Source: Clostridiales bacterium Firm_04 (GTDB lineage: Bacteria; Bacillota; Clostridia; Oscillospirales; Ruminococcaceae). Taken from it: a stretch of DNA of 64,000 nt. Each line of letters starts with the position of its first letter. Within the stretch, counting starts at the first letter, position 1. Position numbers and translations under genes: made by a program. Positions 42,443 through 51,345 of this stretch are shown piece after piece. Below the pieces are notes generated by a model that was given only the letters and a program-made list of their open reading frames with translations, made no database searches and was not told the DNA's origin. The DNA lies in NCBI GenBank assembly GCA_001603005.1, contig LVAJ01000030.1, forward strand, positions 62,001 to 126,000. Reading direction: 5' to 3'.

Positions 42443-45400
42443 ATGTCAAAAGCGAAAAAGAAAGCCGCATCCGTGCCGGCGACTGCTGCGACCGTTCAGG
42501 CAGCAGGCGGCGGGATCAAAGGATGGCTTTCCCGCAACTGGTGCTATCTGGCAGCATTTTGTCTGCCGGTCGCACTGATCTACATCGCCTACGCGATGTT
42601 CGGGATGTACCCGTTCGGGGAGCATTCCGTCTTATGTCTCGACCTGAACGGTCAGTATGTCTACTATTTTGAAGCGCTCCGCGATGCATTCCACGGCGAC
42701 GGCAGTATTCTCTATAACTGGTCGCGCAACCTCTCCGGCGGCTATCAGGGTGTCATCGGCTACTATCTCGCCAGCCCCTTTACGCTGATCGTGATCCTGC
42801 TCCCGCGGACAATGCTGCTCGGCGCACTGCTCATTATGATCCTTTGCAAGCTCGGTGCGGCATCGGTCACGTTCTGTTACTATGTGCGCAAGGCAAAGCA
42901 TGTGACGCCGGCGCTCGGCGTGATGCTCGGTACGATGTTCGGCATGTGTGCCTACGGCATCATCCAGACGATTGATCCGATGTGGCTGGACGGTCTGGTC
43001 TGCCTGCCGATGATCTGCCTCGGTATTGAGTATCTGGTCGATGACGGCAGAAAGCTCAATTATATCATCCCGCTGGCACTGATCTGCATTGCGAACTTCT
43101 ATATCGGCTTCATGTGCTGCATCTTCACGGCGATCTATTTCTTCTTCTATGTCTGCTTCGGCTCGGACAAGCTGTTCCTTTCCCCGAAGCACCGCAAGGA
43201 TCTCGGCAAGGTGATCGTCCGCATGGTGCTGGCATCCGCTGTCGCGATCGCATGCGCCGCATTCATGATCCTGCCGGTCTACAATGCGCTCGCACTCGGT
43301 AAATTCGATTTCACGACACCGGACTGGTCGATGAAGTGGCAGTTCTCGCCGCTGGAATTTGTCGCGCAGTTCTGCGTCAATCAGTATAATTCGGTCAATG
43401 TTGAGGGCAAGCCGGAGATCTACTGCGGCGTGCTGGCGCTGCTGTGCCTGCCGCTGTTCTTCCTGAACAAGCGCATCCCGTGGAACAAGAAGGTCGGCTA
43501 CGGCTTCCTGACCGTTGTCATGTTCCTCTGCATGATCGCAAGACCGATCGACATGATGTGGCACGGCGGACAGATGCCGAACTGGCTCCCGTTCCGTTAT
43601 TCCTTCATCTTCTCGTTCATTCTGCTCAGCATGGTCGCGATGACGCTGCGCTATGCTTCCAGCATCAAGAAGATCTATCTTGCATGCTCCTTCATTGTCA
43701 TTTTCGTGCTGATGATGCTGATTGACAAGAAACAGTATCTCAACATGAAGGGTGTTGTCTATCTCGACACCTACAAGTCGATCTGGCTGACGGTCGCGCT
43801 GGTCGCTGTGTACTGCGTGTTCATCGTTCTGCTCGGCAAGAAGAATCTCTCCAAGGGACTCTATGCGACGGTCATGGCATGCATGATCATCGTCGTCGGC
43901 GCAGAGCTGACCTACAATGCAAAGTGCGAATTTGAGGATATTCACGTTGAGGTCTGCTATTCTTCGAGAAAATCCTACCGCGAATATGTCCAGTCGGGCA
44001 GAGACATGGTTGACCGTCTGGAAGATTATGACAGCAGCTTCTATCGCGCAGAGAAGACCTATGTCCGTACCGTCAATGACAATGCGGGCTTCAGACTGCG
44101 CGGCATCACGCATTCCAGCTCGGTCATGAATGCAAAGATCCTGACCTTTATTGAAACAATGGGCTATACCAGCAGCTCCTATTTCTCCAGATATGACGGC
44201 AATACCCCGCTGGCAGACAGCGTGCTCGGCATCAAGTATGTCTTCGACAAGGGCGATCCAAATGAGAACGTGCTGAAGAAGGGCGTCAATTCCGAGATCG
44301 GCGCGGCATATGAAAAGGTCTATACCGATCATGCAAAGTCGCAGTCCGAAACGGATATGGATGTCGATGTGTACCGCAATCCGAATGCGCTCGGCATCGG
44401 CTATATGGTCAGCAAGGACATCCAGCGCGTCAATGCATTCGGCAACGACAACCCGTTCAACAGCCAGAATATCCTGCTCTCCACCATTTCCGGCAACACC
44501 ACGTTTACGTCCGGCGGCGGCTTCGATGACTGGCACAAGTATTACACCCCGCTTGCCGTGACCGTGACAAACGAAATGACAGAGATGGGACTGACAAACC
44601 CGCGTCTGAATGACTGCTATGAGGATGCATACGGCGATCAGCGCAGATTCCGCGAAAATGACTGGGATACGGTGAACAACACGCATACACCGGATCCGAC
44701 CGTGGACCTGTTCCTCGAAACGGAAACCAATGAACCGCTCTATATGTTCCTGAAAACAGAGAACCAGAGCAAGGTCAACCTCTGGCTGACGGATCAGTGG
44801 AATGAAGATCCGGCTGTCATGCAGAATACCGACGGCAGCTCGGCAACATCCCTCGGCTCCTACTTCGAGGGCGATGACTACCGCATCCTGTATATCGGAC
44901 AGTACCCTGCCGGACAGAAGCTCCAGCTTCGTATGACGCTGCTGACGGACGCTGCCGGTACAAAGGAAAAGTACTGCATCATCAAAGAGTTCCAGTTCTA
45001 TCACTTCCATTCCGATCTGTTTGAAATGGATATCAAGCCGCTGCGCAATGCAGAATCGCAGTGGAATCTGACCAAATTCGGCGGCAGAACACTCGTCGGC
45101 ACGATCACTGCAAAGGAAAACGAGATCATGATGACCTCGATTCCGGCAGAACCGGGCTGGAAGGTCTGGGTGGACGGCGTCCGCTATAAGCATCCGGAGA
45201 CCGTGGACGGCAAGGCTGTCGATGCGGACTTCATCACGCTGTTCAAGGCGATGATCGGCGTCGAGCTCTCGCCGGGTACGCATACCGTCAAGATGAAGTA
45301 TACGCCGCCCGGACTGACGAACGGTCTGTTCCTGCTGGTGCTCGGACTTGCCGCGATCGTCCTGTTCTACTTCTATGACAAGAAGAACAATCCGACGCTT

Positions 45401-45643
45401 GCGCTGATCCGCGAGAACCGCAAGAAGGGCATCTACGAGCTGCCGTATCAGGATGATCCGGAGCCGGAGCAGGTCAAAAAGGAAAAGAAGGAGAACAAGA
45501 AGCAGACCGAGGAAAAGATCAAGGCGGAGCTTTCCGCGGATATGGTCGCTGATGAACTCCGCAAGCTGAAAGAACTGCTGGATGACGGCGTTCTCACGCA
45601 GGAAGAATTTGACGAGCAGAAGAAGAAACTGCTGAACAAATAA
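42443..45643 (+). CDS. YfhO-family multi-TM membrane protein with C-terminal SHOCT-like motif
   Basis: LNGQYVYYFEALRDAFHGDGSILYNWSRNLSGGYQGVIGYYLASPF...SIPAEPGWKVWVDG; C-term LRKLKELLDDGVLTQEEFDEQKKKLLNK. ATG with SD aggagg. Confidence 0.88.
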   Translation: MSKAKKKAASVPATAATVQAAGGGIKGWLSRNWCYLAAFCLPVALIYIAYAMFGMYPFGEHSVLCLDLNGQYVYYFEALRDAFHGDGSILYNWSRNLSGGYQGVIGYYLASPFTLIVILLPRTMLLGALLIMILCKLGAASVTFCYYVRKAKHVTPALGVMLGTMFGMCAYGIIQTIDPMWLDGLVCLPMICLGIEYLVDDGRKLNYIIPLALICIANFYIGFMCCIFTAIYFFFYVCFGSDKLFLSPKHRKDLGKVIVRMVLASAVAIACAAFMILPVYNALALGKFDFTTPDWSMKWQFSPLEFVAQFCVNQYNSVNVEGKPEIYCGVLALLCLPLFFLNKRIPWNKKVGYGFLTVVMFLCMIARPIDMMWHGGQMPNWLPFRYSFIFSFILLSMVAMTLRYASSIKKIYLACSFIVIFVLMMLIDKKQYLNMKGVVYLDTYKSIWLTVALVAVYCVFIVLLGKKNLSKGLYATVMACMIIVVGAELTYNAKCEFEDIHVEVCYSSRKSYREYVQSGRDMVDRLEDYDSSFYRAEKTYVRTVNDNAGFRLRGITHSSSVMNAKILTFIETMGYTSSSYFSRYDGNTPLADSVLGIKYVFDKGDPNENVLKKGVNSEIGAAYEKVYTDHAKSQSETDMDVDVYRNPNALGIGYMVSKDIQRVNAFGNDNPFNSQNILLSTISGNTTFTSGGGFDDWHKYYTPLAVTVTNEMTEMGLTNPRLNDCYEDAYGDQRRFRENDWDTVNNTHTPDPTVDLFLETETNEPLYMFLKTENQSKVNLWLTDQWNEDPAVMQNTDGSSATSLGSYFEGDDYRILYIGQYPAGQKLQLRMTLLTDAAGTKEKYCIIKEFQFYHFHSDLFEMDIKPLRNAESQWNLTKFGGRTLVGTITAKENEIMMTSIPAEPGWKVWVDGVRYKHPETVDGKAVDADFITLFKAMIGVELSPGTHTVKMKYTPPGLTNGLFLLVLGLAAIVLFYFYDKKNNPTLALIRENRKKGIYELPYQDDPEPEQVKKEKKENKKQTEEKIKAELSADMVADELRKLKELLDDGVLTQEEFDEQKKKLLNK

Positions 45644-45655
45644 AACATATGCAGA

Positions 45656-45698
45656 AATCCGGAAGCGGTCGCAGCTGATCGCTTCCGGATTTTTTTTG
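45656..45698 (+). terminator. rho-independent terminator after the YfhO-like gene
   Basis: atccggaagcggtcgcagctgatcgcttccggattttttttg; long GC stem plus U-tract. Confidence 0.9.
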
Positions 45699-45763
45699 CG
45701 GGATAATCTGCGCGGCTCCTGCATAGAAATGTACCGAACGGGCATACTGGAAAGGAGTACAGC

Positions 45764-46924
45764 ATGAAAGATTCGATCAAACGCATCACACTGCTCTGCG
45801 GGACAGGCGCCGTCCTGCTTGCGGGCTGGCGGACGGTGCCGGTCATGGAAGCCGTGACGATCGGCGGGGCACAGAACGAAGCACCGGCAATGGCGCAGGC
45901 GCAGGAGCCTGCCGGTCATCCGGCGGAACCCCCTGCGCAGACCGATGCGCCGTCCGGCGATCCGGAAAGCGGTTCCGTCACGCAGCCGCATCTGCTGGCG
46001 CCGGCTGCCGAACAGAAATCCGATTATCCCGCGGAGATCATCAATATCGAGTCGGACGGCTCAAAAGCAATGTGGTATTCGCGGCTGTATCAGCAGGGGG
46101 ATTCCGGCAGCGGCGGCGATATCATCGACCGGCATTTCGCGGCGCAGTCCGGCAGTCTGTTTTTTTCGCTGCCGAACGGCGGACAGGTTCGCAACAGCAC
46201 CTTCTGGAGCAATGCCGATCTGCTCGCGGAAAGCAAAATCATGCCGGAGCTGCCGCTGCGCACGGACGGTACGCCGATGGTGCTGATCTATCATACCCAC
46301 ACGACGGAAAGCTATGTTGCGGAGAAAACCGGACGCTATGACGACAGCTTCAATTTCCGCACGACCGAGCCGGATAAAAATATGGTTTCGGTCGGGGATG
46401 CGATCGCAGAGCAGCTTGCTGCGGCAGGCATCGGCGTGGTGCATGCAAGGGAGATCCACGATTTTCCGGTCTGGACGGGCAGCTACAGCAACAGCGCCGA
46501 AACGATCCGTTCGATTCTGGAGCAGTATCCGGAGATCTGCATTGCGCTTGATATCCACCGCGACGCGATCTCGGACGGCAAAACGGTCATTGCGCCGGTC
46601 GCAGAGGTGAACGGCAGGCAGTCCGCGCAGATCATGATTATTTCCGGCTGCGATGACGGCACGATGGGCATGCCGGATTACCGCAAGAATTTCCATTTTG
46701 CGAGCAGATTGCAGGAGACTGCGGAGACCATGTTCCCCGGCTTCACGCGTCCGATCCTGTTCGATTACCGCAAATATAATCAGGATCTCACCGCAGGCAG
46801 CCTGCTGATCGAGGTCGGTTCGCAGGGCAATACGCTGGAAGAAGCGCAGTATGCCGGCGAACTGGTCGGGCAGGCGCTCAGCGAGACGATCCGGAAGCTG
46901 GCGGCGGATTCCGGCGAAGCATGA
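45764..46924 (+). CDS. spoIIP: stage II sporulation protein P
   Basis: VLIYHTHTTESYV...NMVSVGDAIAEQLAAAGIGVVHAREIHDFPVWTGSYSNSAETI...ALDIHRDAISDG...LIEVGSQGNTLEEAQYAGEL. Confidence 0.92.
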   Translation: MKDSIKRITLLCGTGAVLLAGWRTVPVMEAVTIGGAQNEAPAMAQAQEPAGHPAEPPAQTDAPSGDPESGSVTQPHLLAPAAEQKSDYPAEIINIESDGSKAMWYSRLYQQGDSGSGGDIIDRHFAAQSGSLFFSLPNGGQVRNSTFWSNADLLAESKIMPELPLRTDGTPMVLIYHTHTTESYVAEKTGRYDDSFNFRTTEPDKNMVSVGDAIAEQLAAAGIGVVHAREIHDFPVWTGSYSNSAETIRSILEQYPEICIALDIHRDAISDGKTVIAPVAEVNGRQSAQIMIISGCDDGTMGMPDYRKNFHFASRLQETAETMFPGFTRPILFDYRKYNQDLTAGSLLIEVGSQGNTLEEAQYAGELVGQALSETIRKLAADSGEA

Positions 46925-46975
46925 AAAATGCTCCGTTTCCGCCGGTCAATGCACAGGCAGAAAAGGAGCATCAAT

Positions 46976-47326
46976 ATGCAAAAACGCGCAAAAAAAGCCG
47001 CATTTCTTGCGGCGTTCAGTTATCTGGCAGTATTGGGGCTTGGCTGCGGGATGCTCAAGGCAGCGCAGCGCACAAGGCAGACGCTTTACGGCGGGCAGCC
47101 CGTCATGGCGCAGATCGCGCGGCAGGAACTGCCGGAGCATCGCACGGCATGCACGCTCACACTGGGCGGCGGGGAATGGCAGCTGCATGCGGTTTTTCCG
47201 TCAGGCAGTGCGGCTGCGCAGGCAGCAGAGCAGCTCCCGCCCTGTATGCTGAAGCTGCTGCTGCGCCTTGCGATAGATGCAGATGATGCTGCCGCTCAGA
47301 TCGCCGAATGCATCAGCGGCAGATAG
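46976..47326 (+). CDS. uncharacterised small secreted/anchored protein
   Basis: MQKRAKKAAFLAAFSYLAVLGLGCGMLKAAQRTRQ; SD aaaggag; convergent overlap with 47296-47904. Confidence 0.5.
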   Translation: MQKRAKKAAFLAAFSYLAVLGLGCGMLKAAQRTRQTLYGGQPVMAQIARQELPEHRTACTLTLGGGEWQLHAVFPSGSAAAQAAEQLPPCMLKLLLRLAIDADDAAAQIAECISGR

Positions 47327-47904
47327 GACATTGCATTTTCATTCTGCTCCTGATAATACTGGTTCAGCTCGCCGCGATAGATCAGCTTGGCGTCCGGCAG
47401 ATAGCGCAGATCGTCCGGCGAATAGAGACATGGCGGCTTATCCAGCGTCACGCCGCATTCTTCCAGCACATAGGCGACGAACTGCGAGCAGACGAATTTA
47501 TTATGCAGTTCGCTTTCGATCTGCAGCCGCACGCGCAGCAGACCGATGATGCTGTAAGAATAAAACTTGCGGCATTCCTGAAAATGCTCGATCATCTTTT
47601 CAAAGTGGGTATACTGGACTTCTGTCAGAGGGATCTCGTAGATCTCGCAGGGGATCACCGGAAATTTGCCCAGTGTACCCTCACCGATCTGTTCCGTGTT
47701 GAAAGTTGCGGGGAGCGGGATGCGTGTATAGTTGCGGCAGAAGCTGTAAAGCTCGTGAAGGCTGGCATCTGCCGAGAGAGAAACGTGGGAATACGGCATA
47801 CGGGAGAGGATCCGGATCGCGCGGGCGACGCCGGTTCCGGTTCTTGTCACCACAACATAAACAGAACGGTTTTTGGGTGGTAAAGTGGTAGTCATTCTTT
47901 GCAT
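47296..47904 (-). CDS. uncharacterised protein, possibly papain/NlpC-P60-like fold
   Basis: SVYVVVTRTGTGVARAIRILSRMPYSHVSLSADASLHELYSFCR...NKFVCSQFVAYVLEECGV; candidate H and C residues. Confidence 0.6.
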   Translation of the reverse strand: MQRMTTTLPPKNRSVYVVVTRTGTGVARAIRILSRMPYSHVSLSADASLHELYSFCRNYTRIPLPATFNTEQIGEGTLGKFPVIPCEIYEIPLTEVQYTHFEKMIEHFQECRKFYSYSIIGLLRVRLQIESELHNKFVCSQFVAYVLEECGVTLDKPPCLYSPDDLRYLPDAKLIYRGELNQYYQEQNENAMSYLPLMHSAI

Positions 47905-47971
47905 TCCTTTCGCGGAATTATTTGCGGGAACTGAAAAAAGGGGATTCCCGCATAAAAATTGAAAAAAGGGG

Positions 47972-48000
47972 TTGCAAATTTCTCAAAAATCTGGTATAAT
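47972..48000 (+). promoter_or_regulatory. promoter for tRNA-Arg
   Basis: TTGCAA-N17-TATAAT, 22 nt upstream of the tRNA. Confidence 0.8.
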
Positions 48001-48021
48001 AGGGAATGTGCTCACAGATAT

Positions 48022-48095
48022 GCGCCTGTAGCTCAGCTGGATAGAGTGTCAGACTCCGACTCTGAAGGTCGTGCGTTCGAATCGCATCAGGCGTA
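48022..48095 (+). tRNA. tRNA-Arg (anticodon CCG), no encoded CCA
   Basis: Cloverleaf: GCGCCTG/CAGGCGT acceptor, TCAGA-CTCCGAC-TCTGA anticodon arm, TTCGAATC T-arm. Confidence 0.92.
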
Positions 48096-48226
48096 TCCAA
48101 GGTGCCGAATCCTCCATGCGTTTGCGTGGGGGATTTTTTCGGATCGTGTGTCGGATCGCCCGCGGAGGCTCTCCGCTCGGATCGCATCAGGCGTATCCGA
48201 ATCTTCCATGCATTTGCGTGGGGGGC
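48080..48226 (+). repeat. duplicated tRNA-Arg 3' end plus terminator hairpin
   Basis: atcgcatcaggcgtatcc...aatcctccatgcgtttgcgtggggg (48081-48132) recurs as atcgcatcaggcgtatccgaatcttccatgcatttgcgtgggggg (48181-48225). Confidence 0.75.
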
Positions 48227-48304
48227 GGATCGTGAATCGATTATTACATCTCGTTGCACAATCTTCAAAAACCACGTATCTGCGTGCATGTTAATCTGCA
48301 TTGC

Positions 48305-48333
48305 TTGCGCAACAGACCGTTTTGTGCTATACT
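48305..48333 (+). promoter_or_regulatory. promoter for XRE regulator
   Basis: TTGCGC-N17-TATACT. Confidence 0.6.
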
Positions 48334-48381
48334 CGGATCAAAGACAGGCGAGGGACCTGCCAATGAAAGGAGCTGTTTCAA

Positions 48382-48837
48382 ATGCTGAATGAAAATCTGA
48401 AAACACTGCGGAAGGAAAAAGGCTTCTCGCAGGAAGAACTTGCATCCAAAGTCCATGTCGTCCGACAGACGGTCTCCAAATGGGAGAAAGGACTCTCCGT
48501 GCCGGATGCGGAAATGCTCGTGCAGATCTCAGAGGTCTTTGAGGTTCCGGTCAGCCGGCTGCTCGGAGCACTGCCCGAAGCAGCAGAGGACAGCGCGCCC
48601 GGTCAGCGCAACGAGATCGCGGAACAACTCATGAAGATCAATGAGCAGCTTGTCATCAGAAATAACCGTACCCGCAAAATCATCAAGTGGCTGATTATCA
48701 TTTTTGTGGCGATCCCTGTCTTAGTAATTCTGCTTGCGATGCTTGCGTTTTCGCTGCTGAGAATAACCGGTACCGGCTCGGTTGAGCAGCATGTACCGCC
48801 TGTCATTGAGACCGGTTTCGCAGGCATTCTGCTTTGA
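48382..48837 (+). CDS. XRE-family HTH regulator with one TM segment
   Basis: LNENLKTLRKEKGFSQEELASKVHVVRQTVSKWEKGLSVPDAEMLVQISEVFEVPVSRLLG; SD aaaggagc. Confidence 0.9.
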   Translation: MLNENLKTLRKEKGFSQEELASKVHVVRQTVSKWEKGLSVPDAEMLVQISEVFEVPVSRLLGALPEAAEDSAPGQRNEIAEQLMKINEQLVIRNNRTRKIIKWLIIIFVAIPVLVILLAMLAFSLLRITGTGSVEQHVPPVIETGFAGILL

Positions 48838-48849
48838 GCGTATCATCTC

Positions 48850-48882
48850 TCCCCGCAGTGTTTCGGCTGCGGGGAATTTTTT
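48850..48882. terminator. rho-independent terminator between convergent xre and metG-like genes
   Basis: ccccgcagtgtttcggctgcggggaattttttt. Confidence 0.85.
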
Positions 48883-48885
48883 TGC

Positions 48886-50907
48886 TTACTCGTCCTCGCC
48901 GGACGCAAACTGCGATTCATGCCGCGTGAAGAAGTCCGTGCGCGGCGGCAGGAATTTCAGCTTATGGTCAGCGCCGGTGAAATAGCTGACCGGTTCCAGA
49001 ATCGTATCCCACGACCAGATGCGCTCATCGACCTGCAAATATTCCCGCAGCTTTTCCGTGCCGATCGGTGCCATCGGATGCAGCAGCACACCTGCAATGC
49101 GGATCATATAGAACAGATTGCTGAGCACCTGCAAGGTCTCCTCGCGGCTCTGCTCATCGGGCTTCAGCGCCTTTGCCATGTACTTGCTGGCATTGCGGAT
49201 GTAGCCGTCGAGGACATAGGTGCACTGGTGGAATGCGAATTTGGACATGTGGCGCTCATATTCGAGCACTGCTTTTTTCGCTTCTGCGAGGAATTTTTCT
49301 TCCGGCGGGACATCCGGCAGAACGCCGTCTGTCACCTTCTGCGCGGTATAGAACGCAGTCCGGATGATGCGGTTGTAGACATTCGAGAGCAGCAGTCCGT
49401 CCTTGATGACCGGATCCTGCTCATTCGGATCGGCGTCCGGATTATAGGGCTTCGGCATGAAGCTGACCGAGCGCTGACCGAGACCTAAGCCGAGCCAGTG
49501 CATGCGCAGCTGTTCCGGCGTGTAATAATTCAGCAGATCATCTGCCATCGGCGGCTTGACGGCGCCGGAGCTCGATGCTTTCTTGTCAAGGAACAGGATA
49601 TGGTGATTTGCGACGATGACCGGCATCTGCAATTCACCCTCCGGCGGATTCGATACCTTTTCATCGGCTGCCTGCTGTGCCATCCACATTGCCGGCTCTG
49701 CAATGCCGTAGAAATAGATATTATCCTGCCCGATGAACTGATACACGGTCGCATCCTTGCTGCACCAGTAATCCTTATAGGATGCGGGATCCTTGCCCTG
49801 CGATTCGAGATATGCCTGTGTAAAGGAAATCGGCGCCCAGAGCGATTCCGGCCAAACCCAGACGGTCAGTCCGTCTGCGCCCTCCAGAACCGGTGCGGGC
49901 ACGCCCCATTCGATGTTGCCCGTCAGACGGAACGGCACGAGCGTCTTTCCCGTGCGGTAGCGGATGCCGTTCTGCGTGAGGATGCGGCAGGCTTCGTCGC
50001 AGTCGGTCAGCTTTGCAAATTCGATCGTGAACGAGGGCTTTTTCGGCTCCTCAAGATAGTTATGCGCCGGCATCTGCTCCTTGAGGGACAGATATTTTTC
50101 CTCAAACTCGCGCTTGATATAGATGACCGGCGGCTTCAGAAATTCCGCGATCGTCTTCCACACAACAGGGCGGATCGACTTATCCTTCTGCATATCCGCA
50201 ACCCATTCCTGCAGCAGCTTTTCATAGTCGCGCAGCTTGAAATACCAGTTTGTGACCGGTTTCATGGTCGGCTTTTCACCGGTGAGCGTGGAGACAGGGT
50301 TCAGCAGATTTTCCGGCATATACTGATGTCCGAGGTCGCATTCGTCTGCATAGCCCTTTTCGGATGTGCAGCCTTCGACCGGACATTTTCCGACGACCTG
50401 ACGGCCGTTCAGGAAGACGCCTGCCTTCTCATCAAAGAACTGCATCGTCGTGATCTGATTGAGCTGCCCTTTGTCGTAGAGCGACTGCAAAAATATCAGC
50501 GTATATGCCGCATGGATCTCCTTGGTTCTGCCGAGTCCGGAAGCGCCGAACAGGTTCGGAGAGATCGCGTAGGCAGAAAGGGTTGCCTTCTGCTTTTCAT
50601 GATTGCGCTGCACAAATTCTTCCAGCGTGCCGGAAAATTCGCCGTCTGCGACCTTTTTGCGCCAGCCCTCTGCAATCGGGGAGCCGTAGCAGTCGGTACC
50701 GCTGACGAAGATGACGTTCTCGCTGCCGATGCGGTCGCGCAGAAAACGCGCATAGGTATCGGCAAATACAAGCATGCCGCCGACATGACCGAAGTGCAGC
50801 TCCTTATTGCCGTAGGGCATGCCGCCCGTGACAACAGCGCGCTTCGGGAATACGGGGCGCGGAATTTCAAACGGTTTTTTGTTATTTGGATCCTGATTCT
50901 TCGACAT
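48886..50907 (-). CDS. metG: methionine--tRNA ligase-like class I aaRS with non-canonical KMSKS segment
   Basis: GGMPYGNKELHFGHVGGMLVFADTYARFLRDRIGSENVIFVSGTDCYGSPIAEG; HILFLDKKASSSGAV in place of KMSKS; anticodon-binding-like C-terminus. Confidence 0.8.
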   Translation of the reverse strand: MSKNQDPNNKKPFEIPRPVFPKRAVVTGGMPYGNKELHFGHVGGMLVFADTYARFLRDRIGSENVIFVSGTDCYGSPIAEGWRKKVADGEFSGTLEEFVQRNHEKQKATLSAYAISPNLFGASGLGRTKEIHAAYTLIFLQSLYDKGQLNQITTMQFFDEKAGVFLNGRQVVGKCPVEGCTSEKGYADECDLGHQYMPENLLNPVSTLTGEKPTMKPVTNWYFKLRDYEKLLQEWVADMQKDKSIRPVVWKTIAEFLKPPVIYIKREFEEKYLSLKEQMPAHNYLEEPKKPSFTIEFAKLTDCDEACRILTQNGIRYRTGKTLVPFRLTGNIEWGVPAPVLEGADGLTVWVWPESLWAPISFTQAYLESQGKDPASYKDYWCSKDATVYQFIGQDNIYFYGIAEPAMWMAQQAADEKVSNPPEGELQMPVIVANHHILFLDKKASSSGAVKPPMADDLLNYYTPEQLRMHWLGLGLGQRSVSFMPKPYNPDADPNEQDPVIKDGLLLSNVYNRIIRTAFYTAQKVTDGVLPDVPPEEKFLAEAKKAVLEYERHMSKFAFHQCTYVLDGYIRNASKYMAKALKPDEQSREETLQVLSNLFYMIRIAGVLLHPMAPIGTEKLREYLQVDERIWSWDTILEPVSYFTGADHKLKFLPPRTDFFTRHESQFASGEDE

Positions 50908-51051
50908 GATTGTTGTCCTTTCTGAGAGCATATAATGATTCACTATATTATAGCACATTTCCGCTGAAAAATCAAGTTTTTCCGTATGATATACATACAG
51001 TTGAATTACATCATTTTATTATTAAAAAACAGGAAAATATTGCCGGAAAAA

Positions 51052-51076
51052 CGGAGCAGTTTTTGCACTGCTCCGG
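51052..51076. terminator. hairpin, left copy of 25-nt duplicate
   Basis: cggagcagtttttgcactgctccgg; identical to 51310-51334. Confidence 0.8.
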
Positions 51077-51090
51077 ATTCGTTTGTTGAA

Positions 51091-51297
51091 AAAGGTATCG
51101 CTTCGCGATGATTTATAATGGACTCCGTCCAAACCTGCCAAAGGGACACTGTCCCTTTGGAATCCCATTTTTGCGAAAAACAAGCAAATACATACATTTC
51201 TTATTATCACACAAAATGGGATTCTTAAGGGCTAACAGCCCTTAAGCAGGAGTTTGAGGGCGGAGCCCTCATTAGAAATCCGTCGGAGACACTTTAT
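51091..51297. repeat. dispersed intergenic element, copy C
   Basis: Near-identical to copy A (16244-16451); flanked by identical 25-nt hairpins. Confidence 0.9.
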
Positions 51298-51309
51298 ATA
51301 CAAGCTGAC

Positions 51310-51334
51310 CGGAGCAGTTTTTGCACTGCTCCGG
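51310..51334. terminator. hairpin, right copy of 25-nt duplicate
   Basis: cggagcagtttttgcactgctccgg downstream of the 51346-52740 gene. Confidence 0.8.
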
Positions 51335-51345
51335 TCTTAGTGTGA

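Noticed and set aside
42632-45991. 1119-aa minus-strand ORF antisense to the YfhO-like gene
   Set aside because: Rich in H/R/Q/D low-similarity sequence typical of antisense frames; the plus-strand gene has promoter, SD, recognisable domain and terminator.
47918-48301. 127-aa minus-strand ORF with TPDAIRTHDLQSRSLTLYPAELQ
   Set aside because: Antisense translation of tRNA-Arg, a classic spurious ORF.
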